From: Bacteroidales bacterium GP3
GTDB lineage: Bacteria; Bacteroidota; Bacteroidia; Bacteroidales; Muribaculaceae
Direction: 5' to 3'
Assembly: GCA_001701075.1 (NCBI GenBank)
Contig: DAAK01000197.1
Coordinates: forward strand, 6,147-17,531
DNA length: 11,385 nt
Below, in pieces: positions 1-7,052 of the stretch (positions within the stretch are counted from its first letter, which is position 1; each line of letters begins with the position of its first letter). Both the position numbers and the translations under genes were made by a program. Under the pieces are notes generated by a model that saw only the letters and a program-made list of their open reading frames with translations, did not search any database and was not told the DNA's origin.

Positions 1-1148
1 CCGAAGAATTTATCGATGATGAGAGCGATAAATCCATCGCCTGTCACATTGCAGGCAGTGCCAAAACTATCCATGGCTATATAAAGCGCTATCATCAACG
101 CCTGATCTCCCTCAGAAAATCCCAATATACTTCCCAATACACCCAATGAAGCCATAATCGCACCTCCTGGCACGCCCGGCGCTGCTACTATAGTAACGCC
201 CAACATACAGATGAAGCCTGCCATCATCCCGAAATCATACGCATATCCCTGCATGATCATCAGAGCCAAAGAGCAGCACACAAGTTTCATCACACTTCCT
301 GACATATGAATTGTAGCGCACAGCGGTATGACAAAACCTGCTACATCTTCAGTCACTCCCATCTTTATAGCCTGACGTAGCGTCACAGGAATCGTAGCGG
401 CAGATGACTGAGTGCCCAATGCCGTGAAATAAGCCGGCATCATAGTCAAGAGAAGCTTAAAGGGGTTGCGCCTTACAAACAGGGCAGCAATACAATACTG
501 GAAAATAAGCAGGAATATATGCAACGCAAAGATTACTCCAATAATCTTGGCAAAAGCCGTCAGAATGCCCATCACCTGTCCTGAAACAGTCATATTGAGG
601 AATATTCCGAAAATATAGATAGGGAGCAACGGAATGATTGCTCCTGAGATAGTCTTCTGCACTATCTCACGGAACTCCACCAAACATTTCTTCAGCACCT
701 CACCCTTCATACGCGAAAGACAGATGCCCACAACGAAAGCTGTCACCAATGCCGTCATCACACCCATCAGCGGTGGCATCTCGATATTGAAGAAAGGCGC
801 CAAGTCATGTCCTTCTACAATTTCCGTCAGATTTCCACGGGAAATAAGATGCGGAAAAACAGCCTCGCCCACACCATAGCTTAAGAAACCAGACATCAAG
901 GTGGCTGTGTAGGCAATCAGAGCAGTCCATACCAGCATTTTGCCAGCATTTTTGCCTATCTCTGCTATTGCAGGAGCCACAAACCCCAAGATTATAAGGG
1001 GAATCAGGAATCCCAAGAATTGGCTGAAAATTGCATTGAAAGTCATAAAGACCCGGCCAGCCCACACTGGGAAGAAATTACCTGCGGCAATTCCGAGCAC
1101 TATCGCAATCAGAATCTTCACCAGCAAATTGACACGTATTGGTTTCAT
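1..1148 (-). CDS. Dicarboxylate/amino acid:cation symporter (DAACS family), C-terminus cut by window edge
   Basis: Reading the minus strand from the ATG at 1148-1146 gives 382 uninterrupted residues that run off the left edge. The family is usually about 390-430 residues, so only the C-terminal tail is missing. It is an inner-membrane secondary transporter of the GltP/SstT fold that couples solute uptake to Na+ or H+. Hallmarks are visible in order: an HP1 serine-rich loop (TQSSAATIPVT, residues 246-256), the TM7 motif PLCATIHMSGS (about 275-285), the HP2 loop PGVPGGAIM, and the TM8 motif DSFGTACNVTGD (360-371). By eye against GltPh, TM8 keeps Asp394 and Asn401 but has Gly where Arg397 binds the acidic side chain, and TM7 has His and Ser where Asn310 and Asp312 sit. 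The substrate is therefore probably not glutamate or aspartate (inference). No clear ribosome-binding site precedes the start. It is transcribed divergently from the B12 operon. Confidence 0.9.
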   Translation of the reverse strand, partial: MKPIRVNLLVKILIAIVLGIAAGNFFPVWAGRVFMTFNAIFSQFLGFLIPLIILGFVAPAIAEIGKNAGKMLVWTALIAYTATLMSGFLSYGVGEAVFPHLISRGNLTEIVEGHDLAPFFNIEMPPLMGVMTALVTAFVVGICLSRMKGEVLKKCLVEFREIVQKTISGAIIPLLPIYIFGIFLNMTVSGQVMGILTAFAKIIGVIFALHIFLLIFQYCIAALFVRRNPFKLLLTMMPAYFTALGTQSSAATIPVTLRQAIKMGVTEDVAGFVIPLCATIHMSGSVMKLVCCSLALMIMQGYAYDFGMMAGFICMLGVTIVAAPGVPGGAIMASLGVLGSILGFSEGDQALMIALYIAMDSFGTACNVTGDGFIALIIDKFF

Positions 1149-1202
1149 AAGATTGGGGTTTTCGTAGTTATGTCGTTGCCAACGTTTTCGTCATTATCAG
1201 CG

Positions 1203-1234
1203 CAAAATTAACGAAAATATTCAATTTTCGCAAA
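1203..1234 (-). promoter_or_regulatory. Bacteroidetes-type promoter of the symporter gene
   Basis: On the minus strand there is TTTG (plus coordinates 1231-1234), then exactly 20 nt, then TAATTTTG (1203-1210). This fits the Bacteroidetes consensus of a TTTG -33 box and a TAnnTTTG -7 box. Transcription would begin near 1195-1197, giving a leader of about 45-50 nt before the ATG at 1148. The -33 box is the loop of an inverted repeat annotated separately. Confidence 0.7.
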
Positions 1235-1244
1235 CGAAAATTGA
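1221..1244. promoter_or_regulatory. Inverted repeat over the symporter -33 box, candidate operator
   Basis: Arms TCAATTTTCG (1221-1230) and CGAAAATTGA (1235-1244) are perfect 10-bp reverse complements around CAAA, which is the symporter's -33 TTTG read on the other strand. A further CGAAAAT lies at 1212-1218 and pairs in inverted orientation with ATTTTCG at 1224-1230. Related GTTTTCG words lie at 1158-1164 and 1184-1190. No T-tract follows the hairpin on either strand, so a terminator is unlikely. A dimeric regulator site that blocks or aids the promoter is the best reading (inference). Confidence 0.5.
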
Positions 1245-1350
1245 GGTTTATAAGATTATAGGGTTATTGGAAGATGGAGATTAAGGACAAGGATAAATAA
1301 AACTGCGATTTTTTCAAACTACTATATTTTTTAGTTTAAATTATTTTGAT

Positions 1351-1358
1351 TAACTTTG
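1351..1358 (+). promoter_or_regulatory. Probable -7 box of the cobalamin-transport operon promoter
   Basis: TAACTTTG matches the Bacteroidetes -7 consensus TAnnTTTG and lies just upstream of the riboswitch, so transcription would begin near 1365. The -33 region, about 1326-1334, is a T-run (TTTTTTAG) with no clean TTTG. The -7 call is therefore better than the -33 call. Confidence 0.55.
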
Positions 1359-1365
1359 CAGCCGC

Positions 1366-1527
1366 AAAAGGAAAGGGAATCCGGTGAAAGGCCGGAACAG
1401 TACCCGCTGCTGTGAATCCCGGACCCATATATTGGGACCTATGTCAAGGCACACAAGTCATTGAGCCTCCAAGGCTTGAGAAGGCGCCAAGACCGAAGGG
1501 AAAAGTCAGAAAACCTACCTGCGCAGA
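1366..1527 (+). ncRNA. Cobalamin (B12) riboswitch aptamer
   Basis: The conserved core is readable in order: GGGAATCCGGTGAAA (1375-1389), the B12-box region at 1391-1415 including GAACAG, CCCGC and GCTGTGA, then AGTCAG (1504-1509) and CCTACCTGCG (1514-1523). Between them are peripheral stems such as CCCA/TGGG (1424-1427 with 1433-1436) and AGCCT/AGGCT (1464-1468 with 1472-1476). Adenosyl- or other cobalamins bind this class, and B12 normally lowers expression of downstream uptake genes. The aptamer ends about 64 nt before the first start codon. I see no GC-rich stem followed by a U-run before that ATG. Control may therefore act on translation initiation, but the mechanism is not settled by the sequence. 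Aptamer boundaries are approximate. Confidence 0.92.
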
Positions 1528-1590
1528 CACGAGATCCTACACATTTTATTGTGCTACATGAACGGGACCATTCATTAACCAATAATAATT

Positions 1591-2706
1591 ATGAAAAAAA
1601 TTTTCATTTCACTCGCCGCGGTGCTTGCTACCGTCGCATTCGCTCTCTCTACAACGAGTTGCTCAAAAAATGATGATAATGAGCCAGAAATTCCTGCCGA
1701 AGGCTATATAACCTATAAAGGCGACGGCACACTCTTCGTCATAAGCGAAGGCAATTTCCAGTATAGCAACTCCTCTATTTCTGCCTACAACACTGAGACC
1801 AATGAAGTCTTCAATGAAGCCTTCAACAAGGCCAATGGCATGAAACTCGGAGATGGAGCACAGTCAATGACAATAGCCGGCTCTACAGGTTGGATCGTAG
1901 TCAATAACTCCAACGTTGTGTTTGCAGTCGATCCTTACACACTTAAGGAAAAAGGACGTATCGAGAACCTCACTTCACCACGCTACTTCCATCAGGTCAA
2001 CGACAAGAAAGCCTACATCACACAGATGTACGATAACCGCATCGTAATCGTAGACCCGACCACTTACAGTATCACTGGCTATATCGAAGTGCCCGATATG
2101 GAAGCTTCCACAGGGTCGACAGAACAGATGGTGGCTTATGGCGATTACGTCTACTGCAACTGCTGGAGCTATCAGAAAAGCATCATAAAGATAGACACAC
2201 GCACCGACAAGGTGGTTGAGTCGCTTGAAGTAGGCATTCAGCCAAGAAACATCGCCCTCGATTGCAACGACAAGCTCTGGGTGCTTACCGACGGAGGTGG
2301 ATGGGATCAGAATCCAATCGGCTACGAAGCACCGGCTCTCGTAAGAATTGACGCCAAAACCTTCAAAATCGAAAAGAAATTTGAGTTTAATCTTGGAGAC
2401 TTTTGCTCTAAGCTCTGCATCAATGGCAAAAAAGACTCTATATTTTGGATTAATGGCGACATCTGGAAGATGGACGTAAATGCATCTGCTCTTCCTACAG
2501 AATCATTCCTGAAATCCAACGGCACATATTTCTATGGTTTGACCGTGGCTCCCAGCTCAAGCGAAGTGTATGTTGCTGATGCCATTGACTATACTCAAAA
2601 TGGCATGATCTACCGTTATTCACCGGAAGGAAACCTAATCGACCAATTCAGCGTCGGTATCATTCCGGGAGGATTCTGCTGGTTTAAGCCTGCATCCCAC
2701 AAATGA
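1591..2706 (+). CDS. btuG: BtuG-like surface lipoprotein, beta-propeller (YncE/DUF5074 type), cobalamin capture
   Basis: This 371-residue protein starts with a lipoprotein signal (MKKIFISLAAVLATVAFALSTTSC, lipid-bearing Cys24). The residues after Cys24 (SKNDDNE) are acidic, like the Bacteroidetes export signal that places lipoproteins on the outer face of the outer membrane. The mature part has the motif VISEGNFQYSNSSISAYNTET and repeated blade signatures such as VDPYTLKEKGRIE, VDPTTYSITGYIEV, IDTRTDKVVESLEV and IDAKTFKIEKKFEF, which indicate a YncE-like propeller. Bacteroides BtuG proteins have this architecture, bind B12 very tightly and cap BtuB. The gene follows the cobalamin riboswitch, and its stop overlaps the start of the btuB-like receptor (2703-2706), which supports a partner role. 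The ATG follows an A/T-rich leader without Shine-Dalgarno. The B12 ligand is inferred from riboswitch and neighbours, not from binding residues. Confidence 0.85.
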   Translation: MKKIFISLAAVLATVAFALSTTSCSKNDDNEPEIPAEGYITYKGDGTLFVISEGNFQYSNSSISAYNTETNEVFNEAFNKANGMKLGDGAQSMTIAGSTGWIVVNNSNVVFAVDPYTLKEKGRIENLTSPRYFHQVNDKKAYITQMYDNRIVIVDPTTYSITGYIEVPDMEASTGSTEQMVAYGDYVYCNCWSYQKSIIKIDTRTDKVVESLEVGIQPRNIALDCNDKLWVLTDGGGWDQNPIGYEAPALVRIDAKTFKIEKKFEFNLGDFCSKLCINGKKDSIFWINGDIWKMDVNASALPTESFLKSNGTYFYGLTVAPSSSEVYVADAIDYTQNGMIYRYSPEGNLIDQFSVGIIPGGFCWFKPASHK

Positions 2707-4781
2707 TGCTCCAACCCTTACGCACACACATAATGGCCGTGGCAGCAACTATTACAGTTACTGCCACATCCATATGTGCCTCTCCTCATAACCCAATAAG
2801 GCAAGACACCGTCTTGCTTGACGAGTTTGTCATCACTGCGCGACGCCCGATGCAAGAAATCGGCGTGCAAAAGACGACCTTTGACTCCATCGCGCTGAAG
2901 GAAAACATAGCCTTATCGATGGCGGATGTCCTCACCTTCAATTCCTCTGTCTTTGTCAAGAGCTACGGAAGAGCTACTCTATCCACAGTGGCATTTCGTG
3001 GAACATCCCCTTCCCATACCAACGTCAGCTGGAACGGCATGCGCATCAACAGCCCGATGCTCGGCATGACCGACCTCTCCACTATCCCTTCTTTCTTCGT
3101 AGACAAAGCCTCGCTGCTACACGGCACATCTTCCGTCAACGAATCTGGGGGCGGCCTCGGAGGTGCAGTCTCTCTATCTACTGCTCCTGAGCTTGATAGA
3201 GGTCTTGGCATCAATTACGTGCAAGGCATCGGTTCATTCAAGACCTTCGATGAATTTCTAAAGATATCTTACAGCAATCGCCATTGGGCTTTCACGACGC
3301 GAGCGGTCTACTCATCATCGGCCAACGACTACACATACATCAACCGCGACAAGAAGCTCAATATCTATGATGACGACCACAACATAATAGGCCAATACCA
3401 TCCAAAGGAGAAGAACCGCTCCGGATCTTTCAAGGATTTCCATATCCTTCAGGAGGCTTACTATGACACTAAGAAAGGCGACCGATTTCTCTTGAACCTT
3501 TGGTATACCGCTTCTAACCGCGAGATTCCCATGATAACGACAGATTACAGTCAGGAACGAGGCATTGACAATCGGCAGCGTGAGAATACAGTGCGCGGCG
3601 TAATGGGCTGGAGGCATGCGCGCAGCAAGTGGAATCTTGACTTACGCGGCGGCTACATACATACTTGGTTGGGGTATGACTATCGCCGTGAGATGGCGCA
3701 AGACGTATGGTCGACCATGACTCATTCTCGCTCACTCGTCAATACATTTTTCGGCAATGCAGTCGCCAACTTCTACCCCTCTGACCGCTGGCTCTTCACA
3801 GCCTCTCTAACTGCCAATCATCATGACGTCAAGTCAACCGACCGACAGATCATAGCAGGAAGCGGCACTCCGACCGACATCGGCTACCACAAAAAGCGCC
3901 TCGAACTGAGTGGAGCGTTGACGGCGCGCTGGCAACCGATTGATGGCGCCGGGCTATCAGCTGTAGTTCGGGAAGAAACATACGGCCACAAGGCTACTGC
4001 GCCAATTCCAGCCCTCTTTGCCGATTGGAAAGCAATAAGCACTTATTCAGGCCATACCCTCTATGGAATGACATTGAAAGCTTCCTGCAGCCGCAACTAT
4101 CGCTATCCCTCCCTCAACGACCTTTATTTCATGCCTGGAGGCAATCCTGACCTACGCAGCGAAAAAGGATGGACCTACGACTGCGGATTTGAATTCGAAG
4201 CTTCCAAAAGCCAAATGTTCGCCGCCGGTTTTTCTGCCACTTGGTTTGACTCGCGCATCGACGACTGGATAATTTGGCTCCCTACAATCAAGGGATTCTT
4301 CTCCCCACGCAACGTGAAGAGCGTACACGCATATGGTGTCGAGTTGAAGGGCAACGCAGCCCTGACTCCATGGAAAAATTGGAAATTCGACATTAATGCA
4401 TCTTATTCTTGGACCCCTTCAATAAATGTAGGGGAGAAAATGAGCGAGGCAGACAACTCAATAGGCAAGCAACTCCCCTACATCCCGCGCCATTCAGCAT
4501 CCGCATCGCTAAGGGCAACGTGGAAATCGTGGGGCATAAACTATAAATGGCATTATTATTCAGAGCGCTACACCATGACCAGTAATGCCTCTACCCTAAC
4601 CGGCGATCTACCCGCCTACTCCATCTCAAACATCACCCTTGAAAAGTCATTAAAACTAAAACCCATATCTCTCCAAATGAAACTCGCACTCAACAACATC
4701 TTCGATACTGAATATCTCTCTGTACTCTCCCGCCCTATGCCCGGCTTCAATGCCGAATTCTTCATTTCACTATCTTGGTAA
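2703..4781 (+). CDS. btuB: TonB-dependent outer-membrane receptor, BtuB-like (cobalamin)
   Basis: A 692-residue TonB-dependent receptor. It has a Sec signal peptide ending near SICA-SP (about residue 26), a TonB-box-like DEFVITA (40-46), a plug domain at about 50-165 with the typical VAFRGTSPSHTNVSWNGMRIN and GGGLGGAVSLST segments, then a 22-strand-type barrel ending in the aromatic residue Trp692. It lacks the N-terminal carboxypeptidase-like domain of SusC proteins, and its length fits vitamin and siderophore receptors. It would move corrinoid across the outer membrane using TonB-ExbBD energy; those genes are not in the window. The start overlaps the propeller gene's stop in an ATGA arrangement, implying translational coupling. 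A second ATG follows immediately (2706), so the exact first residue is uncertain. Substrate is assigned from the riboswitch and the complete btu-type gene set. Confidence 0.88.
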   Translation: MMLQPLRTHIMAVAATITVTATSICASPHNPIRQDTVLLDEFVITARRPMQEIGVQKTTFDSIALKENIALSMADVLTFNSSVFVKSYGRATLSTVAFRGTSPSHTNVSWNGMRINSPMLGMTDLSTIPSFFVDKASLLHGTSSVNESGGGLGGAVSLSTAPELDRGLGINYVQGIGSFKTFDEFLKISYSNRHWAFTTRAVYSSSANDYTYINRDKKLNIYDDDHNIIGQYHPKEKNRSGSFKDFHILQEAYYDTKKGDRFLLNLWYTASNREIPMITTDYSQERGIDNRQRENTVRGVMGWRHARSKWNLDLRGGYIHTWLGYDYRREMAQDVWSTMTHSRSLVNTFFGNAVANFYPSDRWLFTASLTANHHDVKSTDRQIIAGSGTPTDIGYHKKRLELSGALTARWQPIDGAGLSAVVREETYGHKATAPIPALFADWKAISTYSGHTLYGMTLKASCSRNYRYPSLNDLYFMPGGNPDLRSEKGWTYDCGFEFEASKSQMFAAGFSATWFDSRIDDWIIWLPTIKGFFSPRNVKSVHAYGVELKGNAALTPWKNWKFDINASYSWTPSINVGEKMSEADNSIGKQLPYIPRHSASASLRATWKSWGINYKWHYYSERYTMTSNASTLTGDLPAYSISNITLEKSLKLKPISLQMKLALNNIFDTEYLSVLSRPMPGFNAEFFISLSW

Positions 4782-4803
4782 TGACTGCATTTTCCGACCA
4801 TAA

Positions 4804-4843
4804 CATGATTTCTCTTGATGTCACATGAGTTCTCATGATTGTT
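4804..4843. repeat. Degenerate 10-bp tandem array (about 4 units) between btuB and btuF
   Basis: Units of ten run as CATGATTTCT (4804), CTTGATGTCA (4814), CATGAGTTCT (4824) and CATGATTGTT (4834). Inside it, CATGAG-TT-CTCATG (4824-4837) is a perfect 6-bp inverted repeat, and TAACA (4801-4805) can pair with TGTTA (4840-4844). The stretch could fold as a weak hairpin in the btuB-btuF message. No T-tract follows it, so I do not call it a terminator. Confidence 0.5.
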
Positions 4844-4864
4844 ATATATTAAAAGCTCAATCCA

Positions 4865-6046
4865 ATGATTCAATATTCAATTCGCAATGCCGGATCTATA
4901 GCAACTCTAAATTATGCATTATGCATTATGCATTGTGCATTATTGATATCCTTTGCATCATGCACACCCAAAAGCTCCGATAATCTCTCGGATTTCTCCG
5001 AGACTCTATACACTCCTACAGAAGCGTCTGGCTATTCCATATCTGGCAAAGAAGAATCAGAGAGCACTCTCCTTGCTGTCTCCAACCCATGGCAAGGTGC
5101 GGATAGTGTAGCTTCCCGCCTGTTTATAGTCCGCGCTGATGAAGTAGCTCCTGTGGCTTTCGACGGCCAGATTCTTGACGGGGATGCCCATCGGATAGTC
5201 ACCACATCATCCACTCACATAGCCATGCTCGATGCACTCGGAGCATCCGACAGGATTGTCGGTGTCTCAGGAATCAACTATATCACGAACCCTGATATAC
5301 AGCGGCGGCGCGACCAGATTGCCGACATAGGATATGAAGGGAACTTTGACTATGAAGCCCTGTTGGCAGCTGATCCTGATATCGTGCTGCTATATGGAGT
5401 CAACGGCGCAAATTCCATGGAGGGTAAACTCCGCGAACTAAAGATACCGTACATCTATATCGGCGACTATCTTGAGGAGTCACCTCTCGGCAAAGCGGAA
5501 TGGATCGTTCCGATAGCTGAAATCATCGGAGAGCGCAAGAAAGGGGAGGAGACATACGTGGCTATCGCCGAAAGATATAATGCCCTCAAAAAGGAAGTGG
5601 CAGACAACATCGTCGATAAGCCCTCGGTCATGCTCAACGTCCCATATGGTGATTCATGGTTCATGCCTTCTGCCGACAGCTATATGGCTCGGCTTATCAC
5701 TGACGCAGGAGGCGACTACATCTACAAGAAGAAAACAGGAAACACTTCTCTCCCCATCGACCTCGAGGAAGCCTATACGCTCGCCTCACAGGCTGATTTT
5801 TGGCTCAATGTCGACCAGATGACCACTCTATCCACCCTCGCGGCGAAATGCCCGAAATTCACCGATACGCGCGTTTTCCGCAACGGTTACGTATACAACA
5901 ACACCCTACGTGCCAATTCCGCCGGAGGAAACGACTTCTTTGAGTCGGGAATCACAAACCCTGACATCATCCTCCGCGACATCATAGGCATACTCCACCC
6001 TGAGCTCTCCGATGCTCCCCTCTTCTACTACAAGAAGCTGAATTGA
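4865..6046 (+). CDS. btuF: Periplasmic cobalamin-binding lipoprotein of ABC importer, BtuF-like
   Basis: A 393-residue solute-binding protein of the Peripla_BP_2 (BtuF/FepB) class. The N-terminus reads as a lipoprotein signal with lipobox FASC (Cys33). Binding-protein landmarks follow: RIVTTSSTHIAMLDALGASDRIVGV (about 116-140), GNFDYEALLAADPDIVLLYG, and a C-terminal GNDFFESGITNPDIILRDIIGILHPEL. It would hand corrinoid from the receptor to the BtuCD pair. The first 30 codons are odd: residues about 16-27 are encoded by a 7-bp tandem repeat, so the hydrophobic signal core comes from repeat sequence, and the charged n-region is weak (Arg7 only). A start at the in-frame ATG at 4928 would remove even Arg7, so 4865 is preferred. 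It lies 83 nt after btuB and 10 nt before btuC. Confidence 0.85.
   Translation: MIQYSIRNAGSIATLNYALCIMHCALLISFASCTPKSSDNLSDFSETLYTPTEASGYSISGKEESESTLLAVSNPWQGADSVASRLFIVRADEVAPVAFDGQILDGDAHRIVTTSSTHIAMLDALGASDRIVGVSGINYITNPDIQRRRDQIADIGYEGNFDYEALLAADPDIVLLYGVNGANSMEGKLRELKIPYIYIGDYLEESPLGKAEWIVPIAEIIGERKKGEETYVAIAERYNALKKEVADNIVDKPSVMLNVPYGDSWFMPSADSYMARLITDAGGDYIYKKKTGNTSLPIDLEEAYTLASQADFWLNVDQMTTLSTLAAKCPKFTDTRVFRNGYVYNNTLRANSAGGNDFFESGITNPDIILRDIIGILHPELSDAPLFYYKKLN
4911..4941 (+). repeat. In-frame 7-bp tandem repeat inside btuF signal-peptide codons
   Basis: ATTATGC occurs three times (4911, 4918, 4925), followed by ATTGTGC (4932) and a partial ATT (4939-4941). Because seven is not a multiple of three, three units encode seven residues, here NYALCIM then HCALLIS. 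Gain or loss of one unit would shift the frame ahead of the mature protein. Confidence 0.9.
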
Positions 6047-6052
6047 GAATTC

Positions 6053-6074
6053 AACGATGACAACGATGACAACG
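6053..6074 (+). repeat. 9-bp tandem duplication at the btuC start
   Basis: AACGATGAC occurs at 6053-6061 and 6062-6070, followed by a partial AACG. It produces two in-frame ATG codons for btuC (6057 and 6066) and the residues MTTMTT. Either ATG may be used. Confidence 0.75.
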
Positions 6075-7052
6075 CACAAAGCTCTCTTCATCTTGCTTGG
6101 AATCTTGCTGATTCTCCTTATGGCGACAGACATCGCCATCGGCTCCACATACATTCCTATGCCACAGATATGGGCTGCCATGACAGGAGGTGATTGTCCT
6201 CCTTCCATAGCCAGGATCGTCATAAACATACGGCTTATAAAAGCCGTTGTGGCAATTCTCGCCGGAGCCGCGGTGTCCGTCTCAGGCCTACAGATGCAGA
6301 CACTGTTCCGAAATCCTCTTGCCGGTCCATATGTGCTCGGCATCAGCTCGGGAGCCTCATTGGGAGTGGCACTTTTCTTGCTCGGAGCTCCACTGTTTGG
6401 GCTCTCCCCCACCATGTCTTCACTCGGAATAGCAGGGGCTGCCTGGATAGGCAGTGCGGCAGTGCTCATGATTGTCGGTGCGGTAGCCTCGCGAATAAAA
6501 GACATTATGGTGATTCTGATTCTCGGCATGATGTTCTCCTCGGGAATAAGCGCTGTAGTTCAGATATTGCAGTATCTCAGCCGCGACGAGTCGCTGAAGG
6601 CTTTCGTGATCTGGACGATGGGATCTCTCGGCGATGTCACAGCTTCCCAATTGTGGATTCTGATACCCGCAGTAGCGGCAGGAATACTGCTCGCTATTAT
6701 CACAATAAAACCTCTCAATCTGCTTCTTTTTGGTGAGGAATATGCCCGCACCATGGGTCTTGACATCAAGCGTTCGCGCACACTACTTTTCCTCTCCACT
6801 ACTCTGCTGGCCGGTACGGTGACTGCATTCTGTGGACCGATCGGCTTCATCGGGCTTGCAATGCCCCACGTCACCCGGATGATATTCCGCACATCCGATC
6901 ATCGCATCCTTGTCCCCGCCACTCTCCTCACTGGCTCCGTAGTCCTTTTGGTGTGCGACATCATATCCAAGCTACTCACCCTCCCCATCAACTCCATCAC
7001 CGCCCTGCTTGGCATCCCAATCGTCATCTTCGTAGTATTAAGAATAAAATGA
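6057..7052 (+). CDS. btuC: Cobalamin ABC transporter permease, BtuC-like (FecCD family)
   Basis: This 331-residue polytopic membrane protein matches the FecCD/BtuC permease length (about 320-350) and has about ten hydrophobic segments. Family motifs are visible: GLQMQTLFRNPLAGPYVLGI (about 80-98), followed by a GASLG segment, and near residues 258-272 the loop GPIGFIGLAMPHVTR, which contacts the ATPase in this family. As a dimer it forms the inner-membrane channel fed by the BtuF-like protein. The start is ambiguous between the ATG at 6057 and one at 6066, inside a 9-bp duplication; the first is given. Its TGA overlaps the btuD ATG (7049-7052), consistent with translational coupling of permease and ATPase. 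Siderophore and heme permeases share this family, so the B12 assignment rests on the riboswitch-led operon. Confidence 0.9.
   Translation: MTTMTTHKALFILLGILLILLMATDIAIGSTYIPMPQIWAAMTGGDCPPSIARIVINIRLIKAVVAILAGAAVSVSGLQMQTLFRNPLAGPYVLGISSGASLGVALFLLGAPLFGLSPTMSSLGIAGAAWIGSAAVLMIVGAVASRIKDIMVILILGMMFSSGISAVVQILQYLSRDESLKAFVIWTMGSLGDVTASQLWILIPAVAAGILLAIITIKPLNLLLFGEEYARTMGLDIKRSRTLLFLSTTLLAGTVTAFCGPIGFIGLAMPHVTRMIFRTSDHRILVPATLLTGSVVLLVCDIISKLLTLPINSITALLGIPIVIFVVLRIK

Noticed and set aside
634..1211. Plus- and minus-strand open frames overlapping the symporter
   Set aside because: The symporter frame on the minus strand carries all transporter motifs; these others are shadows of it.
1221..1244. 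Intrinsic terminator reading of the 10-bp inverted repeat
   Set aside because: The stem is A/T-rich and no T-run follows on either strand; its position on the -33 box fits an operator better.
1269..1305. Purine-rich stretch with repeated GGA/AGGA words before the operon promoter
   Set aside because: I tried to read it as another 7-bp array, but the spacing is not constant, so it is only biased composition.
1461..1673. 70-codon plus-strand open frame over the riboswitch and the start of btuG
   Set aside because: It covers conserved aptamer elements and the btuG signal peptide in another frame, so it is chance.
4911..4941. CRISPR-like or mobile-element reading of the short repeats
   Set aside because: Units are 7 bp without spacers, and there are no cas genes, transposase or terminal inverted repeats in the window.
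5906..6529. 207-codon open frame on the minus strand across the btuF-btuC junction
   Set aside because: It is antisense to two genes with clear family motifs, its translation is low in recognisable structure, and it has no start context or partner.
6953..7048. 32-codon N-terminal extension of btuD
   Set aside because: It lies inside the btuC coding sequence and gives a His/Pro-rich peptide unlike ABC ATPases; the ATG overlapping the btuC stop is the natural start.
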